Below are positions 21,052 to 29,046 of a stretch of DNA of 64,000 nucleotides, piece after piece (positions within the stretch are counted from its first letter, which is position 1; each line of letters starts with the position of its first letter). The stretch is from assembly GCA_005402585.1 (NCBI GenBank), contig BIFP01000008.1:310001-374000 (forward strand), given 5' to 3'. The notes below the pieces were generated by a model. That model was not told the origin of the DNA and did not search any database. It worked only from the letters and a program-made list of their open reading frames with translations. Both the position numbers and the translations under genes were made by a program. This stretch comes from Micromonosporaceae bacterium KJ-029. Its GTDB lineage: Bacteria; Actinomycetota; Actinomycetes; Mycobacteriales; Micromonosporaceae.

Positions 21052-22215
21052 TCAGACCAGGCCGGTCGAGGCGACGTACACGTCACCCGCGCCCGTCACC
21101 GTCAGTGACCCGGCAACGGCCGAGCCCACCGCGGCCCGCCCGCATTCGAGCGGCACCGGCGCGACGCCGTCGGTCACGGTGACCCGGCCGGACGTGCAGA
21201 GCACCACCCGTGGCCCCGGCACCGGCAGCGTCACCTCGGGCCGCCCGTCGCCCACCGTCACCCGGTGCAGCGCGAAGTCGTCCACCGGCACCGGCCAGGT
21301 CACCACTCCGTCGGCCACCGGCCGCGGCGACACCACCGGCTGTTCCAGCACCTCGAAACGGAGCACCCGGAGCAGTTCGGCCACGTCCACGTGTTTGGCG
21401 GTGAACCCCCCGCGTAGCACGTTGTCGCTGGCCGCCATCACCTCCACGCCGGTGCCGCGCAGGTACGCGTGCAGGTTCCCGGCCGGCATCCAGATCGCCT
21501 CGCCCGGGGCCAACCGAACCCGGTTGAGCAGCAGCGCCACCAGTACCCCGGGATCGGCCGGATACGCCTCCGCCAGCAACCCGACCAGGCCCGCCGCCGG
21601 CTCGGCGACCGCCGCCGCCCGTACCGCCGCCACCAGCCCGGCACGCTCCGGTGCCGGCCAGGACAGCAGCAGGCGTACCGCCTCGGCCAGCCCCGCCGTC
21701 CCGGCACCCAACGCGTCGAGCACCGGCCGCAGCTCCGGTACGCCGAACCCGGCGAGCACCGCCGCCGAGGTGGCCGGATCCCGGAACCCGCACAGCGCCT
21801 CCATCGGCCCGAGCGCCACCAGCAACTCGGGCTTGTGGAACGGGTCGACGTAGTTGCGGTGACCGTCCCCCCGGACGTTCTCCGCGGCGTACCCGGCCCG
21901 GGCCTGCTCGGCGTCCGGATGGGCCTGCAGGCTCAACGGAGTCTCAGCGGCCAGCACCTTCAGCAGGAACGGCAGCCGCGGCCCGAACCGGTCGAGCACC
22001 GGCTGACCGAGCCAGTCGCCGGGGGCGGCGGCGAGTACCTCGGTCAGCGCGACCCGGGCACCGTCGCGCTCGACCGCGGCCGGCGCGCCCGGATGCGCCC
22101 CCAGCCACAGCTCGGCCTCCGGCCCGTCGCTCGGCACCGACCGCCCCTGAAGCTCGGCGATCGCCGACCGGGATCCCCAGGCGTAGTCCTTGATCGGCCC
22201 GTACAGCAGTTCCAC
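21052..22215 (-). CDS. manA: Mannose-6-phosphate isomerase, class I
   Basis: This 387-residue enzyme interconverts mannose-6-phosphate and fructose-6-phosphate, feeding GDP-mannose for wall and glycan synthesis. The zinc-site motifs are LSLQAHPD (near residue 97), FHKPELLVAL and WMPAGNLHAYLRG. The N-terminus YGPIKDYAWGS is typical of the family. The GTG start lies 3 bases after the stop of the cation transporter gene, making it the last member of the manB-Trm112-SIS-CDF-manA operon. Confidence 0.95.
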   Translation of the reverse strand: MELLYGPIKDYAWGSRSAIAELQGRSVPSDGPEAELWLGAHPGAPAAVERDGARVALTEVLAAAPGDWLGQPVLDRFGPRLPFLLKVLAAETPLSLQAHPDAEQARAGYAAENVRGDGHRNYVDPFHKPELLVALGPMEALCGFRDPATSAAVLAGFGVPELRPVLDALGAGTAGLAEAVRLLLSWPAPERAGLVAAVRAAAVAEPAAGLVGLLAEAYPADPGVLVALLLNRVRLAPGEAIWMPAGNLHAYLRGTGVEVMAASDNVLRGGFTAKHVDVAELLRVLRFEVLEQPVVSPRPVADGVVTWPVPVDDFALHRVTVGDGRPEVTLPVPGPRVVLCTSGRVTVTDGVAPVPLECGRAAVGSAVAGSLTVTGAGDVYVASTGLV

Positions 22216-22218
22216 CGG

Positions 22219-23157
22219 TCAGCTCCCGGGCTGCCCGGCGTTCTTCGCCTGGTAGATGTCCGGCTCCAGGTAGATGACCCGGGCCACCGGCAGAGCGGCG
22301 CGGATCCGCGCCTCCACCGCGTCGATGCCGCGCGCCACCTCCTCGGCGGTCTCGCAGCGCGCCACCGCGATCTTCGCGGCCACCATCAGCTCTTCCGGGC
22401 CGAGGTAGAGCGTCTTCATGTGGATGATCCGCTCGACCTCGGGACCGGTGGTGATCGCCCGCTCGATAGCCGCGACCTCCGCCAGCTCGGCGCCCTCCCC
22501 GAGCAGCAGGCTCTTGGTCTCTATGGCGAGCACGATCGCGATGGTCACCAGCAGCAGGCCGATCATCGCGGTGCCCGCCGCGTCCCACCGGCCGTTGCCG
22601 GTGGCCAGGGTCATCCCCACCCCGACCAGGGCGAAGACCAGGCCGACCAGCGCACCGAAGTCCTCCAGCAGCACCACCGGCAGCTCCGGCGCCTTGGACC
22701 GGCGGATGAACCGGGCCCAGGACTCGCGACCACGGATCAGGTTCGACTCCTTGATGGCGGTGCGGAAGGAGAACGACTCCAGCACGATCGCCACCACCAG
22801 CACCGTCACCGGCACCCACTGCCAACTGGTGATGCCGTGCGGCGCCGACCACTTGTGCCACGCCTCGTAGAGAGCGAAGAGCCCGCCCAGGCTGAACAGC
22901 ACGATCGCGACGAGGAAGGCGTAGACGTAGCGCTCCCGGCCGTAGCCGAAGGGGTGTTGCGAGGTGGCGGCCCGCCCGGCCCGCCTGCCGCCGATCAGCA
23001 GCAGCGCCTGGTTGCCCGAGTCGGCGACCGAGTGGATCGCCTCGGCCAGCATCGACGACGAACTCGTCAGCAGGTACGCGACGAACTTCGTCACCGCGAT
23101 ACCGAGGTTGGCCAGCAGCGCGGCGATGATCGCCCTGGTGCCCCCCTCGGCGCTCAC
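22219..23157 (-). CDS. Cation diffusion facilitator transporter
   Basis: This 312-residue membrane protein is a CDF-type antiporter expected to export divalent metal ions in exchange for protons. It has about six membrane helices, an AEAIHSVADSGNQ motif in helix 2 and LLEDFGALVGL in helix 5, where metal-binding acidic residues and histidine sit. The C-terminal cytoplasmic domain begins near residue 215. The GTG start overlaps the stop of a 9-codon linker ORF, which in turn overlaps the SIS gene. The metal is unknown; its place between two sugar-phosphate isomerases may hint at their metal need. Confidence 0.9.
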   Translation of the reverse strand: MSAEGGTRAIIAALLANLGIAVTKFVAYLLTSSSSMLAEAIHSVADSGNQALLLIGGRRAGRAATSQHPFGYGRERYVYAFLVAIVLFSLGGLFALYEAWHKWSAPHGITSWQWVPVTVLVVAIVLESFSFRTAIKESNLIRGRESWARFIRRSKAPELPVVLLEDFGALVGLVFALVGVGMTLATGNGRWDAAGTAMIGLLLVTIAIVLAIETKSLLLGEGAELAEVAAIERAITTGPEVERIIHMKTLYLGPEELMVAAKIAVARCETAEEVARGIDAVEARIRAALPVARVIYLEPDIYQAKNAGQPGS

Positions 23158-23183
23158 GCCGCCGCTCCCCTGCGCTCGGTCAC
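23154..23183 (-). CDS. Nine-codon linker ORF (VTERRGAAA)
   Basis: The ORF GTG...TGA encodes VTERRGAAA. Its GTG overlaps the SIS stop by four bases and its TGA overlaps the CDF GTG by four bases. Its AGGGGA lies at normal ribosome-site distance from the CDF start. It resembles the ends of the longer MSER linkers at 36.0 and 48.7 kb. Whether the peptide matters is unknown; translational re-initiation is the likelier role. Confidence 0.5.
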   Translation of the reverse strand: MTERRGAAA

Positions 23184-24376
23184 TGGTTGGACAGCTCCTT
23201 CATCTCTGTGATCGCCGGCACCGCCATCGGGTCCAGGCCGTGCGCCAGCGCCAGGTAGATCGACGCGAAGTCCGGCACCGCCACCAGGGAGGCCAACCGT
23301 TCCAACGCCGAACCACCCTCGGCGGTGACCACGTCGCACCGTACGCCGCGTCGCTCGGCGAGGGTCTGCACCGCCTCGGCGCGGCGCTCCTCGACCGCGA
23401 GGGGCTCGTCGGTGTCGTCCCCGGCGTTCAGGCCGCCGTCGCGCAGCAGCACCAGCCGCAGCCGGGTGCCGTCGCCGGCCGACTCGTCCGGATCGGCGAA
23501 GATGTCCCGCTCCCCCTCGGCGAGGCCACCGAATACGCCGTCGAGCAGGCCGACCCGCCCCCGGCCCGCCTCACCGAGCGCCCCGGTGACCACCGGGTAC
23601 CGGGCGTTGGCCGACAACGTGTCACCGAAGCGGCGGGCGGCGACCGCGGCCAGCGGCGACGAGCCCCAGACGATCGGGATCGACCCGGCCAGACCGAGGG
23701 CCAGCGACTTCGCCGGGTTGACGAAGGATTCCGCGGTGGGCCGGCTGCGGTCGGCGTCGGCGTCCAGCCGGGCCGCCGTCTCCGCGAGGTCCGCCTCGTT
23801 GACCTTCACCAGGCCGAGCGCCCGCGCGGCGAGCAGGACCGGCACGGTCAGCGCCCAGAGGCTCGCGCGCGCCGGGGCCCGCCGGGGCACCGGGATGAAC
23901 GGGGAGCGGGCCCGCTCGGCCACCGAATGCAACTGCGAGTCGGGCGGGCCCACCGCGACCAGCCGGGCCCCGCGCCGGTGAGCGGCCTCGGCGGCACCCA
24001 GCGCCTCGGGGCTGCGACCCGACGCGCTGACCGCGATCACCACGTCGGCCGCGCCGACCCAGCCGGGCACCCCCGCGCTGCGATGCGGGATGACCGGCAC
24101 CGGGCAACGCGGCCCGGCGACCGTGGCCAGCACGTCACCGGTACGCCCGGCGGTACCGATGCCGGCGATGACGACCGCCCGGGGCCGCCCCTCACCGCCG
24201 AGCGCGGACAGGTTGGCCTCGGCGGCCAACGCGGCGGACTCGCGGACCTGCGCCCCGGCCGAGGCGGTGTGCCGCAGCATGCCGCCCGGGTCCCGCTCGG
24301 CCAACGCCTCCGGGTCGTCGAGCAGCCTCTCGTCGGCGTGGCGGTGGCCGCTTACGCCGGCCGTTCCGTCGATCAC
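23180..24376 (-). CDS. SIS-domain sugar isomerase (phosphoglucose/phosphomannose isomerase-like)
   Basis: This 398-residue protein matches the bifunctional phosphoglucose/phosphomannose isomerase-like family. A first SIS half has VVIAGIGTAGRTGDVL and VVIAVSASGRSPEAL (about residues 68-135). A second half has PIVWGSSPLAAVAARRFGDTLSANARYP. The GTG at 24376 overlaps the stop of the Trm112-like gene and avoids an implausible Arg-rich extension. Neighbours manB and manA support a role in mannose or glucose phosphate interconversion. Confidence 0.85.
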   Translation of the reverse strand: MIDGTAGVSGHRHADERLLDDPEALAERDPGGMLRHTASAGAQVRESAALAAEANLSALGGEGRPRAVVIAGIGTAGRTGDVLATVAGPRCPVPVIPHRSAGVPGWVGAADVVIAVSASGRSPEALGAAEAAHRRGARLVAVGPPDSQLHSVAERARSPFIPVPRRAPARASLWALTVPVLLAARALGLVKVNEADLAETAARLDADADRSRPTAESFVNPAKSLALGLAGSIPIVWGSSPLAAVAARRFGDTLSANARYPVVTGALGEAGRGRVGLLDGVFGGLAEGERDIFADPDESAGDGTRLRLVLLRDGGLNAGDDTDEPLAVEERRAEAVQTLAERRGVRCDVVTAEGGSALERLASLVAVPDFASIYLALAHGLDPMAVPAITEMKELSNQ

Positions 24377-24555
24377 GACTGCTCCGCCGGGCCGCGGGCC
24401 TCGTCCAGCAGCAGCACCGGTACGTCGTCGCGGACCTCGAAGATCCGTCCGCACTCGGTGCAGGTCAGCGTCTGGGCCTGCGCGTCGTAGTCGAGCGGGG
24501 CATGGTGTGTGTCCGGGCAGGCGAGGATGTCCAGCAACTGCGGGTCGAGGGCCAC
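24373..24555 (-). CDS. Trm112-like small zinc protein
   Basis: This 60-residue protein of the Trm112/UPF0434 family has one zinc motif made of ILACPDTHH and CTECGRIFEV. It ends with VRDDVPVLLLDEA, as expected for the family. Homologues are small partner proteins; in actinobacteria they sit between manB and the SIS isomerase, where their role is not established. The GTG start has a GGAG site and the stop overlaps the next gene. Confidence 0.9.
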   Translation of the reverse strand: MALDPQLLDILACPDTHHAPLDYDAQAQTLTCTECGRIFEVRDDVPVLLLDEARGPAEQS

Positions 24556-24618
24556 TGCGCGGCTCCTTCCACGTATGCGGCTTTCACCGGTCGACGGTGC
24601 CGACCGGCGCGAGCGATC

Positions 24619-25998
24619 TTATCGGCGAACCCGGTCGAGCACGTCGTCGCGGAGCGAGGCCATCCGCTCCGTGGTGGGCGCCTCGACGTTGAGCCGCAGC
24701 AGCGGCTCGGTGTTCGAGGCACGCAGGTTGAACCACGCCCCGTCGGGGAAGCGCAGGGTGAGTCCGTCCATCTCGTCAGCCTCGGCGTCCGGGTACGCGG
24801 CACGCACCTCGGCCACCTTCGCCGCCTGGTCCGCCACCGTGGAGTTGATCTCACCCGAGGCGACGTACCGCTCGTACTCGGCGGCCAGCGTGGACAGCGG
24901 CAACGACTGCTCGCCGAGCGCCGCCAGCGTGTGCATCGCGGCCAGCATCCCGGTGTCGGCGAACCAGAAGTCCCGGAAGTAGTAGTGCGCTGAGTGCTCG
25001 CCGCCGAAGACCGCGTTGGTGCGGGCCATCTCGGCCTTGATGAACGAGTGGCCCACCCGGGCCACGACCGGCTCGCCACCGTGCTCCCGGATGATCTCCG
25101 GCACCGCGTTGGACGTGATCAGGTTGTGGATGACCGGCGACCCGGGGTACTTGGCCAGTTCCCGGGCCGCGACCAGGGCGGTGATCGCCGACGGCGAGAC
25201 CGGCTCGCCGCGCTCGTCGATCACGAAGCAGCGGTCGGCGTCGCCGTCGAACGCCAGCCCGATGTCCGCCCCGTGCGCCACCACCGCGCGTTGCAGGTCG
25301 ACCAGGTTCGCCGGATCCAGCGGGTTGGCCTCGTGGTTGGGGAAGGTGCCGTCCAACTCGAAGTAGAGCGGCACGATGCGCAGCGGCAGGGCCGGCAGGA
25401 CGGCGTCGCCGAGCACGCTGGGTACGGTGTGCCCGCCCATGCCGTTGCCCGCGTCGACTACCACGGTCAGCGGCCGGATGCCGGACAGATCCACCAGGGT
25501 GCGCAGGTGTGCCGCGTAGTCGGCGAGCAGGTCCCGCCGCTCGGTCGGCGCGGTCGGCTCGCCGAGTGGTTCGTCCTTGTCGAGCAGGGCCTGCGCCCGG
25601 TCACGGATCTCGGCCAGCCCGCTGTCCTGCCCGACGGGGCGGGCCCCGGCGTGGCACATCTTGATGCCGTTGTACTGCGCCGGGTTGTGACTGGCGGTGA
25701 ACATCGCCCCGGGCAGCCCGAGCGCACCGGAGGCGTAGTAGACCATGTCGGTGGAGGCGAGCCCGATCTCGATGACCGGGCGCCCCTCGGCGCGTACGCC
25801 GGCGGCGAAGGCCGCGGCCAGCCCCGGCCCGGAGGCCCGCATGTCGTGCCCGATCAGCACGGCCGCCCCCGGCTCGCCGGTGGCGTCGAGCAGCTGGGCG
25901 AAGGCGGCACCGAGGGCCCCCGCGACGCGCTCGTCCCACTGGTCCGGCACCGTCCCACGGACGTCGTACGCCTTCACAATCCGGGACAGATCAGACAC
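24619..25998 (-). CDS. manB: Phosphomannomutase/phosphoglucomutase
   Basis: This 459-residue enzyme moves phosphate between C6 and C1 of mannose or glucose. The phosphoserine loop is MFTASHNPAQYNGIK, the magnesium loop DGDADRCF, the sugar-binding loop GEHSAHYYF and the phosphate-binding loop RASNTEPLLRLN. The GTG at 25998 is preferred: GAGGAG lies eight bases upstream and the protein then begins VSDLSRIVKAYDVRG. Upstream in-frame starts also exist. It is the first gene of the sugar-phosphate operon. Confidence 0.94.
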   Translation of the reverse strand: MSDLSRIVKAYDVRGTVPDQWDERVAGALGAAFAQLLDATGEPGAAVLIGHDMRASGPGLAAAFAAGVRAEGRPVIEIGLASTDMVYYASGALGLPGAMFTASHNPAQYNGIKMCHAGARPVGQDSGLAEIRDRAQALLDKDEPLGEPTAPTERRDLLADYAAHLRTLVDLSGIRPLTVVVDAGNGMGGHTVPSVLGDAVLPALPLRIVPLYFELDGTFPNHEANPLDPANLVDLQRAVVAHGADIGLAFDGDADRCFVIDERGEPVSPSAITALVAARELAKYPGSPVIHNLITSNAVPEIIREHGGEPVVARVGHSFIKAEMARTNAVFGGEHSAHYYFRDFWFADTGMLAAMHTLAALGEQSLPLSTLAAEYERYVASGEINSTVADQAAKVAEVRAAYPDAEADEMDGLTLRFPDGAWFNLRASNTEPLLRLNVEAPTTERMASLRDDVLDRVRR

Positions 25999-26067
25999 CG
26001 GTTCCACTCCTCGAATGCGGGTCGTCAACGAAACTGAGCGTATCGGAGGGGCGGGCCCTGCCCCGGC

Positions 26068-27231
26068 TCAGCCGGAGAGCCCGCCTCGGTACCCCTGGTC
26101 ATCACCCTCTCCGGCGGCCGGCGGCGGGTCCTGCCGCGGCACCACCCCATGGCTCGGCGGGGCCGAGGTCGGCGCGGCCGGCGGGGCCGAGGTCGGTGGG
26201 ACAGCGGAACTTCCGCCGGACGCCCGGTTCTCGCCCGAGTCGGCCGGCCGCGCACCGTAGAGACCGCCGGACGGGCGGGGGGCGGGTGCGCCGCCGTAGA
26301 CCCGTGGCGTGCCGGACCGGCCCGTCCCGTACACCTGACCTGGTGGAACCGGCGCGCCACCGGGGCCCGGCGGAACCGGCATGGCACCCGGACCTGGTGG
26401 AACCGGCGCGGCGCCCTGGCCGCGGGTGGAGCGGTAGGTGGTGCCACCCGGGTTACCCGGCCGGGGGATGTCGAGGTTCTCACCGCGTTGCCGCCGGTCT
26501 GTCCGCGAGCGGTGGATCAGCAGCCCGATGAGCAGGGCGCCGGCGGCGACCATGGCGATGCCGAAGTACATCACCGGCGACCCGCCGGAGGACTCGTTGG
26601 CCGCTTGGACGAGGTCACCCTGGGTGCCTGCGGCGAGCGCCACGGTCGGCGTGGCCTCGGGGGTCGCCTCCTCGGTGACCACCTCGCTCGGAGTCGGCGA
26701 CGGCGACCGGGAAGGCGACGGCGACGCGGTGACTCGCCCGCCGACCACCCGGGACTCCCTCGCGTCCCGTCCCAGCACGGCACCCCTCGCGGTGAGGGCC
26801 TCCCCCGCCACGATCAGTCGGCCGCCGGGAGCGTCGGCGGCGAAGGCGAGGCGGTACCGCATCGTCACGCGCCGGCCCTCGCAGAGCTCGTCCCTGGCCG
26901 GGGCGACCGGCGCCGTGGTCACCAGCCCCGCGTTGCCGGAGACCGCCACCGGCACCCACCGGCCATCCACGTTGGCCTGCACCGTGACCTGGCCGGGCTG
27001 CACGCCAGGCAGGCTCAGCCCCAGCGCGCTGCGTACCCGCACGCAGCCGTCGGTGCGCTTGCGCACCTCGACCGTCACGCCCTGGGGGGAACGGCCCGCG
27101 GTGAAGCTGCTCGACGACCGCACCCGCACCCGGTCCTCGTCGGCGTGCGCGGGCGTACCGCCGAGCACCACCAGGCCGCCCAGCAACACGCAGACCGTCG
27201 CGAGCCGCGCCGCGTGGCGACGTACCGACAT
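26068..27231 (-). CDS. Secreted single-pass membrane protein with Pro-rich tail
   Basis: This protein of about 387 residues has a signal peptide (ending near TPAHA) and an extracellular domain of about 150 residues with two cysteines. A Ser/Pro/Thr-rich stalk, one membrane segment (MYFGIAMVAAGALLIGLLI) and a basic patch follow, then a cytoplasmic tail full of PVPPGPG repeats. It looks like an anchored surface protein with its tail inside. No family is recognised. The start is uncertain: an ATG lies at 27231, and a TTG two codons upstream is better spaced from GGAGGA. Confidence 0.7.
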   Translation of the reverse strand: MSVRRHAARLATVCVLLGGLVVLGGTPAHADEDRVRVRSSSSFTAGRSPQGVTVEVRKRTDGCVRVRSALGLSLPGVQPGQVTVQANVDGRWVPVAVSGNAGLVTTAPVAPARDELCEGRRVTMRYRLAFAADAPGGRLIVAGEALTARGAVLGRDARESRVVGGRVTASPSPSRSPSPTPSEVVTEEATPEATPTVALAAGTQGDLVQAANESSGGSPVMYFGIAMVAAGALLIGLLIHRSRTDRRQRGENLDIPRPGNPGGTTYRSTRGQGAAPVPPGPGAMPVPPGPGGAPVPPGQVYGTGRSGTPRVYGGAPAPRPSGGLYGARPADSGENRASGGSSAVPPTSAPPAAPTSAPPSHGVVPRQDPPPAAGEGDDQGYRGGLSG

Positions 27232-27398
27232 GATCAACCACCGTTCCTCCCCCGGACGGGGGAACCGCCGGTCAGGCTACTACCGAGGCCAGACGGCGAC
27301 TGGTCATCGAACACCCCGGATGTGCGCCGCGCCACGCCGGCCGGCCGCCGGGCGCTCGGGTCTCCGGCCGGTTCGACCCGGCCGCGCCCGGCCGGTGG

Positions 27399-27614
27399 TC
27401 AGGCCGCGCGGTCGGGTCCCTTCGCCGGGCTCGACCCGTCGCCGCCGTCCGCGTCACCCTTGCGTCCGGCGGCGCTGAACGCCAGTCCGAACGCGACTCC
27501 GATGGCGACACCGACAGCGATGCCGGCGGCGCCGTCCAGCGCCACCACGCCGAGCAGGATCCCCACCGGCCAGGCCCAGACGCGGTAGCTGATGTCCCGC
27601 TGTGGATCCGCCAT
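27399..27614 (-). CDS. Small glycine-rich membrane protein
   Basis: This 71-residue protein has one or two hydrophobic segments with small-residue spacing (GILLGVVALDGAAGIAVGVA), a glycine-zipper-like pattern, and a charged tail (GRKGDADGGDG). No known family is recognised. It starts at ATG and is divergent from the deaminase fusion gene. The 137 bases between them should carry both promoters. Confidence 0.55.
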   Translation of the reverse strand: MADPQRDISYRVWAWPVGILLGVVALDGAAGIAVGVAIGVAFGLAFSAAGRKGDADGGDGSSPAKGPDRAA

Positions 27615-27739
27615 TCCGCGAGCCTATTGCGGCATCGCAAGCAGCACCCGGGCCCGATCGGTCCCCCGGTCCGGCGCCACCGGCCGTCACTGTCGGTACG
27701 GTGAAACACACCCACTGCCACCGATTCACGTTTCTCGGG

Positions 27740-27752
27740 TAGGTTCGCGGTG
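27740..27752 (+). promoter_or_regulatory. Leaderless-type -10 element before the deaminase gene
   Basis: TAGGTT (27740-27745) lies exactly six bases before the GTG start. That is the spacing of actinobacterial leaderless promoters of TANNNT type. No good Shine-Dalgarno sequence is present, and the -35 match is poor. Confidence 0.4.
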
Positions 27753-28984
27753 TGATCGACCGCGAACAGGCCGAGCAGATCGCCGCGGTGTGGGCTCGCC
27801 GTGACTCGCTGCTCCTGGGGCACGAGTGCCGCCCCGTGGTCGCGGAGTTCGACCTCGGGTACGTCATCACATCCACGGCGTCCACACAGGTCAGAGCCCT
27901 TCCCGGGGATCTGCCGACCAGTGTGGTCGACAAGCAGACCGGCGAGGTGAGCACCTGGCCGCGGGTCCCGCCCGAGGTGGTCGAGCGGCTCTACCGCCGC
28001 AGTCGACCCAGCGGCCCACCCGCCCCGCGCACCGTGGACCCGGCCGGCCAGCTGCTACGCGAGATCAACCGGCTGCCCACGCCGACCACGACGGCCCGTC
28101 TGACCCTCGACGGGCGGATCCACACCGCTCACGGCGCCAAGGGGGACATACGGCTCAACCACCACCCGCTGGTCCACGCGTATCTCGACGTGCTGCCCGC
28201 CGGACAGCTGGTCCGCGGTGGCGTCCGGCACGCCGAACTCGTCGTCGTCTCCGACGTCCTGCACACGTACGACCACCACCGTGCCGCCGAAGGCATCGCT
28301 CCGATGAGCATGGGCGACGCGAAGGCCCTGCTGGCATCCGCCCGATTCGAGTCGTTCCGGGTTCGCGAGCCGGGCGACCCGCACGGCGGGCCCGTGGATC
28401 GACCGTGCGAGTCGTGCCTTGACCTGCTGGTGGACTTCAACGTCCTGCCCTGGTCCGAACGGGATCACACGGCGCCCTGGTTCCCAGAGCCCGCCCCTGA
28501 CCCGTCCCCTGGCCGGTTCCCACCGGAAGTCGCCCGGTCCCTCGTCGCCGCCGGCTGGCGGCCACACTACGGTGACGAGGTCCTGGCCATGTCGGCCATC
28601 CGCGCCGTCAGCGCGGTACGCGGCAGGACGCACGAGCACGTCGCCTTCCCCGCCGTGGTGTCCACCCTCACCGCCTTTCCCAGCCTGGTCGGTGGGCGAC
28701 GAGGCCCGGGCGAGCAGGTGTGGATCTCCCGCTTCGACATCCGCCCCCGCCAGGTGGCCCACACCGCCGACTCGCTGGCCGACTTCGCGGCGGTGATCGG
28801 GGCGCGGCTCTTCCCGATCGGCACCGAGCACCAGCACAGCATCATCGCGGTGGACGAGCACGGCCGGATCTTCGCGCTGGATCAGGCCGGTGAGTGGTTC
28901 CTCGGGGCGGACATCGACGCCGCCCTCACCACCCTGTTGCTCGGCCGCGCCCCGGCCCGGGTACGCGACGACGGCACCTGGTGA
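27752..28984 (+). CDS. Imm35-like / YwqJ-like deaminase / SUKH-3 fusion protein
   Basis: This 410-residue protein appears to have three domains. Residues 1-85 resemble the YrhB/Imm35 immunity fold (DREQAEQIAAVWA...SVVDKQTGEVSTWP). Residues about 105-235 look like a YwqJ-type deaminase, with catalytic HAE at 160-162 and zinc-binding PCESC at 218-222, both intact. Residues about 255-405 resemble SUKH-3 (LVAAGWRPHYGDEV...IIAVDEHGRIFALDQAGEWFLG...ALTTLLLG). There is no signal peptide or secretion domain, so it probably acts in the cytoplasm. A nucleic-acid or nucleotide deaminase kept in check by attached immunity domains is one reading. Domain names are from motif memory. Confidence 0.7.
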   Translation: MIDREQAEQIAAVWARRDSLLLGHECRPVVAEFDLGYVITSTASTQVRALPGDLPTSVVDKQTGEVSTWPRVPPEVVERLYRRSRPSGPPAPRTVDPAGQLLREINRLPTPTTTARLTLDGRIHTAHGAKGDIRLNHHPLVHAYLDVLPAGQLVRGGVRHAELVVVSDVLHTYDHHRAAEGIAPMSMGDAKALLASARFESFRVREPGDPHGGPVDRPCESCLDLLVDFNVLPWSERDHTAPWFPEPAPDPSPGRFPPEVARSLVAAGWRPHYGDEVLAMSAIRAVSAVRGRTHEHVAFPAVVSTLTAFPSLVGGRRGPGEQVWISRFDIRPRQVAHTADSLADFAAVIGARLFPIGTEHQHSIIAVDEHGRIFALDQAGEWFLGADIDAALTTLLLGRAPARVRDDGTW

Positions 28985-28992
28985 CGCCGGCC

Positions 28993-29046
28993 GTTAAGAG
29001 GGGCCCCCTGCTCTACTCCAGGCGTTAACAGGGGGCCCTTCCTTAC
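28993..29046. repeat. Intergenic inverted repeat, family B, copy 1
   Basis: A GTTAAGAGGGGCCCCC arm pairs with GGGGGCCCTTCCTTA around a centre containing CCAGGCGTTAAC. It is the reverse-complement relative of the element at 33334-33391. It lies between convergent genes and includes the TAA stop of the minus-strand aldehyde dehydrogenase, so it may serve as a terminator. Confidence 0.7.
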
